Notes under the pieces: generated by a model
Databases searched by the model: none
The model's input: only the letters and a program-made list of their open reading frames with translations
Told to the model about the DNA's origin: nothing
NCBI GenBank assembly: GCA_904066235.2
Contig: CAJFCV020000003.1
Span: 12,666,645-12,730,644, forward strand
DNA: 64,000 nt
Source: Bursaphelenchus xylophilus
Taxonomy: Eukaryota > Nematoda > Chromadorea > Rhabditida > Aphelenchoididae
Reading direction: 5' to 3'
Part shown: piece by piece, positions 1 through 9,550 of the stretch
Numbering within the stretch: position 1 is the stretch's first letter
Layout: each line of letters opens with the position of its first letter
Program-made: the position numbers and the translations under genes

Positions 1-631
1 TTTTGCCTTGGGGAAGTAAAACTGAAGTGCGAGCTTTTTTATTACATTAAAGAGGTCATAATCTAACTCTTACAGTGGCGAAATACGAAAGAATAAATTT
101 GGATTCAATAAAAACAGAAAATTTTAAGCTGCACAGTGCAGCTTTTAAAATTTAAATTCCTTGCACAGTACAAAGAAAAAGTCGAAAATTCGGGATAACA
201 GTTCAAACTACGGCCTTCTTTTACAAGCTTTTAAAATATTTTTTCAAAATATACGTTATCTGCTCAGTAATACCAAAATTTTCAATCTTCTGCACCGCAC
301 CGTGCGAACAAAAAATGAAAATAGCCGATGCTCCGGAAACATAAAAATTTTAGATATCATAAGTCAGACCTCATCTTGTACGCCCATTGTCAATAAGAGA
401 CAAGCCCGAATGCACAGTAGCTCTCATTTCTCGGGAGGTCGCAAGAATTTCGGAAAAAATGGAGGCAAGAAAATTGTGGCGAGAGTGGTTTGAAGGTCGT
501 TCTTAAGCCCACTGAACATTCGATAATTGGCCCAAATTGTTTTTGTGCGCTTAGAATCGACGGCAACTGACTTTTAGCAACATTTTGAGGAAAAATTTTA
601 CGAATCAAAAAAAATCAAATAATCGTCGGAT
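1..631. other. Left flank, no supported gene
   Basis: AT-rich DNA with short open frames only, none with splice context or recognisable protein sequence. It carries the dispersed palindrome at 128-142 (GCTGCACAGTGCAGC) and a degenerate copy near 290-302. The last four bases, GGAT at 628-631, are the left target-site duplicate of the adjoining LTR element. Confidence 0.6.
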
Positions 632-986
632 AGTAGGACCAGCGGCACCCCGATGGTCCGTCAATCCAAGCTATTCTCGACCGATTCCCCGAGTTTCCCA
701 TGATCAACCGCTCTACGTGACAATCCGTTCCGACCGCTCGACTTCGCGCGATTCGGTGGATCTCATTCATTCAATTGGACTCTCCGGCTCGGTGGACGGT
801 CGACTCCCTCGTCCTCCTCCGACTACCCGAGACCATCCACGTTGTCGTTGTATTGTGTGCTATCGTGACGTTTGCTGGATAAATATACTTGCTATATCCC
901 AGTTGGCTATTGTAACGTCGATCCGGGCCTTATTCCCCGTTGATCTTATCTAGTTGCCCTCTACCTCCCGTAGACTAGGCACTACT
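632..986 (+). repeat. 5' LTR
   Basis: 355 bp with terminal inverted pentamers AGTAG/CTACT. It contains a TATA-like stretch at about 877-885 (ATAAATATA), a plausible promoter. It also contains a chance open frame that recurs unchanged in the right LTR and should not be taken as a gene. Confidence 0.93.
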
Positions 987-1005
987 TGGCGACCACGGCT
1001 ACACG
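987..1005 (+). other. Primer-binding site for minus-strand synthesis
   Basis: TGGCGACCACGGCTACACG follows the LTR with no gap. Its reverse complement ends in CCA, as required for a tRNA 3' end. The priming tRNA was not identified; matching it against the tRNA set of the genome would settle it. Confidence 0.75.
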
Positions 1006-1709
1006 CTCCGACTTTCGGTGAAGTAGACCAGATTGCGAACTTCCACTTTGGTTGATCTCGCGCAGAACCTCTTCTGTTTCATACGCCAGAGCCAAGACAA
1101 ACTTTTTGTCTCGCTCGAACTCGAAATTGACTCCCTTTGGACTATCAATTTCGACCCGTTTTCTTCGGAATTCGGCGATCCAACTCCCGCTTTCGGCGAC
1201 TTGGATCAAATTTGAAGTTTTTCACTTCAAAGAATCGTGTTGTCCTCCCAACTTTTGGTTGGCAACGCAGCAGAAACTCAGTTTCCTGTGTTTGAGAAAT
1301 TGTGGTACCTTTGTTACCCAATTTCAAACCGATTTCTACCCGAAATCCAACCTTTTTCTAGGTTTATCGATCAGATACCTAGTATAATATCGGCCTTTCG
1401 CAGGTTTTGATAATTTTGCTGTCCCTCATTGAATTTTATTCGTGTTGTGACTTCGTTTCATCGAAATTACTTGATTTCTATCGTATTTTACGAGGTTATT
1501 TTGTATTCGATCGGATTCTCCTTTGCAGAATCTCCGTGTTTTGTCCGTGTCGTGCTCAAATTTTGTATTTTGAGTTTCAGTTGTTATTTTCAGACAACTA
1601 GATCAAGCAGACCGGTCCAAAACGAAGTTGATTGTCTTCCCAGCGGCAAAAACTTCTCCAAGATCAACAAGTAAGAATTTGATTTTGTGTGTTCTGTCTT
1701 TAGATAAAG

Positions 1710-2666
1710 ATGGCTGGCGACAATATGAGTGATATTGGGAAGCTAGCAGAAGCAGTGGACAGAATTAAGACCACGTTCGCTTCTCTAGACGCTAGGTTAG
1801 ACCAGGCGGAAGCGGCTGCGGGTGAAAGCGCGACCTTGACCTCCACCATAGCTGCGGTTCAAGAACAACTCCAAGAGCTCCTCGCTAGCAAACCTCAACC
1901 TCAAACGCCGGTTGTCGTCCCTAAACCCGCTATCCCAGCCGATATTACCCCATTTGCTGCACAGTTTCAGTTGTATAATCTTCAAAGTATCCTCGGAAAG
2001 CTGACGGGTCGAGAAAAACCTGCTGATGTCGAAAAATTCTTTATCACTTTTCGCTTGAATTCGTCGACCCTCACTGCCGTTCAAAGAGAAAGCGTTTTGT
2101 TGTCCAAACTCTTTGACTCAGCGTTGAGCCTCTTTGAACGTTCCAGGAGACAACTCGGAGACGTGCCATTCGATGTTCTACTGGAGGATTTCGAAAGACA
2201 AATGAAGAACAGAGTATCTGGGGCCAAGAATTTTACGGCTGACTTCATCAAGCCACTAATTCGTCGTCCTGGTATGCCTATCCAAGAGTTTGCAGACAAG
2301 GTGTACGACATCACCCTCAAAGCTTTCCCAACTGTCGATGGCCTTACACTTGAAAAAATGGCAGTTGAGAAGTTCTTGGCTGGAGTCAATAGTCGGGATG
2401 TCCAATTGGCATTGTCGTCAGCACGGTGCGTGGACCTGTCCTACCAAGCTATGGTCAATGTAGCTATCAGAGCAGAATCTGTTCAGTACACCCGTCCTTC
2501 CCCTCAACAAGGAATCGGATTTGGAAATCGAGACAATTCTCATCCTCAACAACAGCTCAATCTCAATCAGAGAGAAGCCCAGGGCAATGATCAAGGTCCT
2601 AGAAATTTTTCTGAAAACAACAGGTCCAACGAAGGGAACCAGGGTTTTCAGAGACCCGGACTGTAA
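1710..2666 (+). CDS. Gag capsid-type protein of the LTR element (ORF1)
   Basis: 318 aa. The N-terminal 70 residues look like an amphipathic, coiled-coil-prone region (repeated Asp/Ala/Leu). A Pro/Gln linker follows, then from about residue 85 to 265 a helical region with the layout of Ty3-type Gag capsid domains: an opening that names a small locus of Phe-x-x-x-Phe and Leu-rich helices, a central Leu-rich stretch, and a later Ile/Gln-Glu-Phe-Ala helix. The C-terminus is Asn/Gln-rich, and the frame stops before any zinc knuckle; that motif lies in the next frame (-1). The ATG at 1710 follows about 720 bp of leader. Capsid assembly around element RNA is inferred from the family. Confidence 0.8.
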   Translation: MAGDNMSDIGKLAEAVDRIKTTFASLDARLDQAEAAAGESATLTSTIAAVQEQLQELLASKPQPQTPVVVPKPAIPADITPFAAQFQLYNLQSILGKLTGREKPADVEKFFITFRLNSSTLTAVQRESVLLSKLFDSALSLFERSRRQLGDVPFDVLLEDFERQMKNRVSGAKNFTADFIKPLIRRPGMPIQEFADKVYDITLKAFPTVDGLTLEKMAVEKFLAGVNSRDVQLALSSARCVDLSYQAMVNVAIRAESVQYTRPSPQQGIGFGNRDNSHPQQQLNLNQREAQGNDQGPRNFSENNRSNEGNQGFQRPGL

Positions 2667-4201
2667 AAGAGCGCATGGTCCCGGGTCATAAAAAGCGCCA
2701 GTTGTGTAACTATTGTCACAGAGGCTACCACAATCCAGCTCAGTGCAATGTAAAAGCTGACCAGGAAAGGAAAAGGATCAGAAAAATTCCGAGTTCTGCC
2801 CCGATCAATCTGAATTTGTCTACCCAGAGTCAAAGCGATCCAACAATTTCCCACATTGTGTCATACAATCCTCCGATTATACAGAACGCGGACACCGAAC
2901 CTCAAATTTCTGAAGAAACTTCGGATCTGGACAGTCACCGGTTAGCCACCGAGTCTTCTCCTTTGGTTATTGAAAGGACTGAAGAAGTTAATAACCTGCC
3001 AGAAGAGGAAAGGTACAACGATATCCTTTCAGCTCAGTTAGCGCATTCCGCTGAATTTGATCGGCAATTACTCTCGATATCACCCAACATGGATGTTGTC
3101 CTTCCACCAAAATTGCTGTCGCAAGATGAAGCGTACAGACAATTTCAACTCCAACAGCAAGGTGGTTACCTTCAACCAATTCTTCCTCAAATTTCAATCC
3201 CTGATCAAGATCAGCTTGTGAATTCAAACGAAGTTCATCTTCCTACTGAACCTTCCAGTACCGATCGATCTCAGAAAGCGAATATCGATGAGGCTAACTT
3301 GGATGCTTATACCGTCAACTTCGTCAAGGGTTTGATCGAGAAATCAGAGCGGAGAAGGCAAGAACTCGAAGAGGAGAATCTGAGATTCATCCAATCTCAA
3401 AATGCTGTGAAAATTAATTTGGAAGAAGAAATTTGGAATTTCGAGACCTTATTTGAAGAGGACACCCAAGCTTCAGGAGATGGAAAAGAGACCGATTTCA
3501 CCCCAGACTTGGCTGGAACCGTCTTCTCATCTTGGACCAAAGTCAAGAATGAAAACAACGTCGATTTCCCTGACATATTGGAGAATTCTATGTTCAAGTC
3601 ATGGACTATGAACCAAAAATGGCTGAAGAAAGACATTGTACCTGCGCGTACCGATGGTTTTGAGTATCTGAAAGACTCATGTTACTTTGATTGGTCCTCT
3701 TACAGTGATGCAGATCGCAAAGAGAGAATTTTGGACTCTCGCAATACCGAAAACGCAACGTCTGCGCCAGCTTTTCGGGGAAAAGGTTGCAAGTTCAAGA
3801 CAGCTTCCATCAACGAAATTGTGGCTCAAGAAAAGAGTGATTCCAGTTCCGCAAATTTCCCTTGGTATTCAAATCGAATTTTGAATGAGAAAGTGGTATC
3901 AAGATACCAGAGATCGAGGTTCAATGCGAATGCTCGACCGATCTTTTGGTCAAGCTTGTTGGTTTACCAATATTTCCTTGAAATTATTGTACCGGTTGCC
4001 GTTTATCGTTGCGTCTTGTCGAAGGTATTTGCTTTCTTGGTCCGCGCTTCGACCATTTATTTATTTCACACCGATTTGTTGTCAGAACTATGGCACTTCG
4101 CGCTTTCAGACACAACACATCCATCTGAAACGCCGAGACGTCGTTTGACGGATAGGGGGGAGGTTGTAGGGTTATCCAGGTATTGTTTAGGGGCTTTTTA
4201 A
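2615..4201 (+). CDS. Second frame of the LTR element: zinc knuckle plus long unrecognised region
   Basis: The frame is open from 2615; its first ATG is at 2675 (508 aa from there). Near the start it carries a retroviral-type zinc knuckle, Cys-x2-Cys-x4-His-x4-Cys (CNYCHRGYHNPAQC), followed by a Lys/Arg-rich tract. This is a nucleocapsid module that normally ends Gag. The remaining roughly 460 residues are acidic, Gln/Ser-rich and unlike protease, polymerase or integrase. The last 80 residues include two hydrophobic stretches, which is too little to call an envelope protein. Expression is probably by -1 frameshifting from the capsid frame. Frame integrity over 1.5 kb without pol suggests that the region is maintained or is very young. 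Confidence 0.65.
   Translation, partial: KQQVQRREPGFSETRTVKERMVPGHKKRQLCNYCHRGYHNPAQCNVKADQERKRIRKIPSSAPINLNLSTQSQSDPTISHIVSYNPPIIQNADTEPQISEETSDLDSHRLATESSPLVIERTEEVNNLPEEERYNDILSAQLAHSAEFDRQLLSISPNMDVVLPPKLLSQDEAYRQFQLQQQGGYLQPILPQISIPDQDQLVNSNEVHLPTEPSSTDRSQKANIDEANLDAYTVNFVKGLIEKSERRRQELEEENLRFIQSQNAVKINLEEEIWNFETLFEEDTQASGDGKETDFTPDLAGTVFSSWTKVKNENNVDFPDILENSMFKSWTMNQKWLKKDIVPARTDGFEYLKDSCYFDWSSYSDADRKERILDSRNTENATSAPAFRGKGCKFKTASINEIVAQEKSDSSSANFPWYSNRILNEKVVSRYQRSRFNANARPIFWSSLLVYQYFLEIIVPVAVYRCVLSKVFAFLVRASTIYLFHTDLLSELWHFALSDTTHPSETPRRRLTDRGEVVGLSRYCLGAF
2642..2687 (+). promoter_or_regulatory. Candidate -1 ribosomal frameshift signal (slippery heptamer plus stem)
   Basis: GGGTTTT at 2642-2648 is read G GGT TTT in the gag frame, the canonical X XXY YYZ form. 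It sits inside the short overlap (2615-2663) in which both frames are open. After a 4-nt spacer, GACCCGG (2653-2659) can pair with CCGGGTC (2681-2687), giving a 7-bp stem around a 21-nt loop. A slip here joins the capsid frame to the zinc-knuckle frame. The spacer is a little shorter than usual, and the function is inferred. Confidence 0.6.
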
Positions 4202-4245
4202 TTTCATTTATTTTCAGGTTTTGATGTCGGGACGTCATCACATAT

Positions 4246-4255
4246 GAGGGGGGCG
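4246..4255 (+). other. Polypurine tract
   Basis: GAGGGGGGCG lies directly before the right LTR, where plus-strand synthesis would be primed in this class. A second G-run occurs at about 4154-4165. Confidence 0.65.
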
Positions 4256-4610
4256 AGTAGGACCAGCGGCACCCCGATGGTCCGTCAATCCAAGCTATTC
4301 TCGACCGATTCCCCGAGTTTCCCATGATCAACCGCTCTACGTGACAATCCGTTCCGACCGCTCGACTTCGCGCGATTCGGTGGATCTCATTCATTCAATT
4401 GGACTCTCCGGCTCGGTGGACGGTCGACTCCCTCGTCCTCCTCCGACTACCCGAGACCATCCACGTTGTCGTTGTATTGTGTGCTATCGTGACGTTTGCT
4501 GGATAAATATACTTGCTATATCCCAGTTGGCTATTGTAACGTCGATCCGGGCCTTATTCCCCGTTGATCTTATCTAGTTGCCCTCTACCTCCCGTAGACT
4601 AGGCACTACT
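4256..4610 (+). repeat. 3' LTR
   Basis: 355 bp, identical by eye to the left LTR. It is followed by the right GGAT target duplicate (4611-4614). Confidence 0.93.
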
Positions 4611-4689
4611 GGATTACAATTTTCCGCAAGCTTAGTTAAAAGAAGACTATATCAGATTTAAAAATAAAATAATATTTTTTAGGCCATTT

Positions 4690-5045
4690 TTGGAAAATTT
4701 TACAAAAAATTACAGTAAACAGAAATATTTTGAAACTTGTACAGTAATTCAAAATCTCTAAAAATATCTCTCAAAAGCTTTCGTAATCTTTTTCAACCAT
4801 AAATTTGGTCAAAAAGTTACAGTAACCCCCAAATTCTAAAACCCACCCAAAGATTACAGTATCTTCAAAATTCCCAAAACTGTTCCAAAAGCTACGGCAG
4901 TTAACCATGATGCTACAGTAACCTTAATATACCGTAAGTTTGGTCAAAAGGTTACTGTTACCCTCAAATTCCCAAAATCACTTCAAAGGTAACAGTAACC
5001 CTGAAAACTAATCCAAAATCTACCAAAAGCCACAGTAATCCTTCA
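4690..5045. repeat. Cluster of ACAGTAA-type short repeats
   Basis: AT-rich stretch in which ACAGTAA or its variants (TTACAGTAACC, CTACAGTAACC) recur every 30-60 bases in direct orientation, separated by runs such as CAAAA. The same word recurs in the palindrome arms near 17.0-17.5 and 20.2-20.6 kb. No coding signal is seen. Confidence 0.6.
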
Positions 5046-6129
5046 GAAAAATTCCCTCGCAAACATTGAGGTAAATGCTTGCGCAAAGTGTGTTAAACCT
5101 TTCGCGCTGGGTTGACATGTCAACGGATGTCAACACAAAAGGCCATTACCTTCTTCCTCCTTCCACGGGTGTCCATTATATTATTTTGTGTGCAAACACG
5201 GCCGGACAGTGTCCACAAAAACGAGGAAAAGAATTGGTCTCACTTCTATTGTAGAGGGTCTCGACAAACACGTGGATCGAGCGATCAGCACTTCCTAATG
5301 AGCCAAAGAGATTAGCCGAGTGAGTTGGGGTCAAGTGTAACATAAAGCAATATGAATAGCAAGAAATCAATGCAAAGAAAAGAAGTTTTGTGCCTCTACT
5401 GCTCGAAAGATGTTGTTTACGCATTAGTTGCTTCATAAAGTGCATGGACATTAGTCACGGTGCGCACAGTGCACAGAAATTCTCATTTTGCACCGTGCAT
5501 TTCACCTTTTTTTTTGGTTTTCGTACTGTGCATCGAAATATCGCTGCGACGTAAGCAAGGGTCTCCAACAACGTATTCCTGGTGCCAGGAATGCACTGTG
5601 CAAGACAGAAAAATGTCTATGTACTTTACTAATAAGAGTCATCCAATTTTTACCGAGTTTTATGTTCGATTTTTTTTGATTATCTTGAATTTTGTATTTT
5701 TTTCATAGTCAAGGAATAGTCAATAGCAAGGCGTATTTTACCGGGCTTTTTCCTCGACTTGGCTTTTCTTGACCTCCGTCGTGGCGCTTCAAATCCCCAT
5801 ACACTCCCTCCACTCGCCTTGACTAATGACTTTGGTGCGCGGTCCACAAAAGGAAATGGAAGAAAGGGGGGACGGTATAAAGGCAACACTTCCGAAAGTA
5901 CATGAGCAAAAATGGAGAGGAGGGCTTTTGTTCAAATTGGGCAAACATAGGATGTGGAAGGGGGAAGATCAAGCGAGCAAAATATTATATTAGACTTGAT
6001 GTTATAAGTAATAAAACAAATATAAATTGGGTAAAATACGATGGAATAAAATTGCAATTCTTTTGAAGTTCAATTGAAAATTTAAATTCTAATATCTTTT
6101 TAAAAAAGCTGTGCAAAATAAAAAAAAGC

Positions 6130-6415
6130 TGAGTGCACGGTGCAAAAAATCGGGAGTCTTTTGTGCACGGTGCGGGCCGTGACAAATGTCTTCCATGTTC
6201 CGCACGGTGCGTTTTGAACTTCCACGCTTGTCGCCAATGCACAGTGCATTTTGAACTTTTTCCCACGCTTGTCGCCAACGCACAGTGCATTTTTCTCTCT
6301 TCGCACACTGCAAACCTCAAAAACCCTTTTGCACTGTGCAAATTCCTGGCGACGCCGCAGCGATATTTCGATGCACAGTGCGAAACCACAAAAAAAGCTA
6401 AACGCACCGTGCAAA
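6130..6415. repeat. Cluster of TGCACNGTGCA palindromes
   Basis: Eight full or near copies in 285 bp, with central base A, C, G or T, for example at about 6134, 6164, 6201, 6238, 6282, 6331, 6372 and 6402. Spacing is 30-50 bp. The intervening sequence partly repeats: a stretch with CACGCTTGTCGCCAA occurs twice, suggesting local duplication. Confidence 0.7.
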
Positions 6416-7844
6416 ATCGGTTGTTTTTGGTGCAAGCCGAGACAAATGTACGTGCACTTTATGAAAATACTAATAGTAAAGTGTAATTGTGATTTGAAAT
6501 TTCGGCAAAAATACTAATAGAATTCCACAGAGTGCGTCTGCGATCTGCAAAATTTGAGTGGATTGCGAGGTTTGCACTTTCTGGCTATATAAAAAATCAA
6601 ATTTTGAGAAAACGTAGAGCAAAATAAGCTTTTTATCGAATTTAAAAATTTCCCCAAACAAACAAAAAACATGTAAAATACGACAAATGTAACCTTGCTG
6701 TTTGAATGAAATTTTTGAGCTACAAATTTTTTTAAGGTAGCAAAAATAATCACCTTTCGATGACTTTCCTCTCAAAAATCGCTCACTAAATCCCGAGACT
6801 CCACGAATTTCTGATCAAAGCCAAAATCGCAGACCGATTACCGCATCTTTTGCCCAAAACATCCATTACACTCTCCATGACGGCCTCTTTTGCCCCTCCG
6901 CGCCAAAAACATATGTTACTTTTGATGTTACAGTAGGGCCGGAAGCGGCGAAGAAGAGACTGGTTGCGTAACCGAGAAAATAAAGAGCCGGCGCTCTCCC
7001 CTCCTCCCACCACATGACCTGCAATTTTCGGGATTTTTTGGGGAAAAAAATTCTCGGATTTTTTGCGGATTCGAAATTTTTTTAAATACTTTGAAGAAGA
7101 GTAAAGAAGAGTTCAATACCATCCCTTAAGTATTCGAATACAAAAGCCCCGATCCGGGTCAATAGCGGCGTTAATTGAGCCTCCAGATTCCTCGCCGCGA
7201 ATGGACATCTGGAGCAGTCTTCAGGGTCAACGACGAAAAGCCCGACGTGACCTGGAAAAGGGCTTGGAAAAGGTGGCATTGTGTGGAAAATAGTAGAGTA
7301 ATTGGGCGAAAAATTATAATAAATCAAGGATTTTAGCGGGATTTGGGGAAGGATGTTTTTTGAGGCTACAAAAGATGTTTAAGAGAACCCCAAGTTATTA
7401 GAGATGCTCACATTCTTTTTTCCTGAAATTTTACATGTTAACTATATGTTTGGGTCATAGAAAAATCAGTAAAAATTTTAGCTCGCTCTAAGCAGAAATA
7501 GCCATCATATTTGACAATATTCATACGAGAGACTATGTAAAACGAGGAAAAACTGTAAAAAAACTTGAAATTTTAGTGAACAAATAGAGTTCCAGACTGC
7601 ATCAGAAAGCTGATTTGGAAAAGAAAACCTATTCTTTGGCAATTTTTGAGCTAGAAATATCGATTTTCTTGACAAAAATGGCAAAAAAATTTCCGAAACG
7701 TTATCACAATTAAAAATTAAAGAATTTTCAGATAAAAAAAATCCCGAAAAAATTGATGAAAAGTGTCGAAACCCCAAAAAATCTTCAAAAATCATCAAAA
7801 CAGCCCCGAAAAATCGGCTAATTTTTGTCGACACTGTCTTTTCT

Positions 7845-8770
7845 TATAAGCATATGCCCTCATAAAACCGCCGCGCTGTAACAGCATCGCTTTTCGCGGC
7901 TGTAAATAAGCATTGGGCCAACAGATTTGCCATAAGATTGCGAGGACAAGTTCTCGGCCAGACGTTGGGGTGATAAATGGGGAAATGTTCGATATTGGAA
8001 TCGGAGGAACGGGAAATAAAAGAGTTTCTTTAGGATCGAAAAATAAAAATTTGTGAAATAAAAAAGGCTAATTTAAAAATTCACAAAAACTGATTTTTTT
8101 TTGAAGAAAGAAAATATTTTTTTGTTTAAAAAGACTACAATATCAGTCTGTCGGTAAAATAATCATCACTTTGTCGCATCAAAAAAATTGAGTCGCGGCA
8201 AAATCAGATTTCTTTTCGCCTCAGCTATGCAACCGGCGCCGCGAAATTGTCCTCATTTTTTTCCCGACAGATTAACATATTGATGGAAATTTTGCATTTT
8301 AAAAAACTCTCTCTCTTTTTACTCTACCATTTTTTTTTTATTTTTTCAAAATATATGTGTTAACTCTGGCAAATTTTTCAAATTTTTTGCAACAAAATCG
8401 CATGATTCCCACGCATAAAAAAATTTAAAGAACCGGCCCAGCCCTTCCTCAATTTTCCCGATTCCCGCCACTGTATTCGAAAAAGTCTACACGCATATGC
8501 CCGGCGGGCGCTTGTCACAAAACTCGACTTGCCACTTTTTGCCCCAATTTTTGGTTCCGCTTAAAAATTGGACCCAAAAAACCAATTCATACGCCTAAGC
8601 AGTAGCTGTAATGAAAAAGCCGGCCGCTTTTTCCCTTCATTAGCCCCGCGGCCCAGCGGGCTTTTGTTATCGGGAGGCAGGGCGCCCGAGATTAGCCGTG
8701 CTGCATAAAAATTTTTGGAACTCGATTGTAAACAGATTCGCCTGCCCTTACGTAGTAGTGTTTCGTGGAT
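7845..8770. other. GC-richer non-coding island
   Basis: Two blocks (about 7855-8000 and 8450-8770) are richer in GC and more complex than the surrounding poly-A/T DNA. They include CATATGCCC near both 7852 and 8495. There is no open frame of note. The composition contrast would suit a regulatory region or an unannotated RNA, but I can name no function. Confidence 0.3.
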
Positions 8771-8929
8771 TGCCGAAAAAGAGGGGAATAATTAGCGGGG
8801 CAAGGGAGTGAAAAGTTGAAAAAACATTGTAGAAAATGCGTCATCCAATCGGAAGAAATTGAATGATGCTCTGAAACAACTTCTTGACACGTTCATTTTT
8901 TCATCAGTGTAGTTTGGAAAAATTTGTAT

Positions 8930-9550
8930 TCTGCACAGTGCAAGAGGAAAAATAAAATTTTGCACTGTGCAAAAAAAGGAAAAGTCATTTATTCATTTAA
9001 CCACATCAAAACAAAAAATAATCGGAAATAATTTTGCACCTTATGACGGCAGCCCTTCATTCTCCTTACACTCCTAATAAAATCACATTCCTTTTGTTTT
9101 TGCGCTGTGCAATGGTAACAAATATTTTCCAGGGCAATTTATACACATAGCATTTTACAAATTAAGGCTTATTGCATATAAATTTTTTTGTAACCCGCAT
9201 TTTTTATTTCCGCACAGTGCAAAAAATTAGATCTTTTATTTCTGAACTATGCAATCGAAACAACTCAATATTTTGCAGGAATAAAGTAGGCTAAGCGTAT
9301 TTTACAAATTGAAAAATAAACCGTGCAGCAGAGTTTGTCGTTGTAAAGCTACAGTATTTTTCCAAATTTTCTGCACAGTGCAATGGAAGAAGTTCAATTT
9401 TGCACTGTGTAACTGGTAATAAAAAATGTGGTAGATCAGCTCATCATATTGTAAACTCCTTTTACTACTCTTTCTTATGCACTGCAAAGAAATATTTTGT
9501 TTTGGGACGCACTGTGCAAAAACAAAAAAATTTTATTTTTGCACTGTGCA
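8930..9550. repeat. Second cluster of TGCACNGTGCA palindromes
   Basis: Eight or so copies, among them 8934, 8961, 9211, 9371, 9401, 9508 and 9539. They often come in pairs 25-30 bp apart: one GCACAGTGC, the next GCACTGTGC, so each pair forms a larger inverted repeat. Confidence 0.65.

Larger units (their letters stand above)
632..4610 (+). mobile_element. Non-autonomous Ty3/gypsy-like LTR retrotransposon, recent insertion
   Basis: Two direct repeats of 355 bp (632-986 and 4256-4610) begin AGTAG and end CTACT. By eye they are identical. The element is flanked by GGAT at 628-631 and 4611-4614, a 4-bp target duplication. A primer-binding site starts directly after the left LTR, and a purine tract (4246-4255) lies directly before the right one. 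Inside are a gag frame and a second frame with the zinc knuckle. No aspartic protease, reverse transcriptase, RNase H or integrase motif is visible. The element is therefore probably mobilised in trans. AGT...ACT termini with a 4-bp duplication and a zero-offset primer site fit Ty3/gypsy. Identical LTRs imply a young insertion, or gene conversion. Confidence 0.93.

Noticed and set aside
585..953. 122-residue open frame, with the related 78-residue frame at 4341-4577
   Set aside because: Both are the same chance frame in the two LTRs.
3900..4201. Envelope-like C-terminus of the LTR element's second frame
   Set aside because: Two hydrophobic stretches only; no signal peptide, cleavage site or glycosylation pattern to support an envelope protein.
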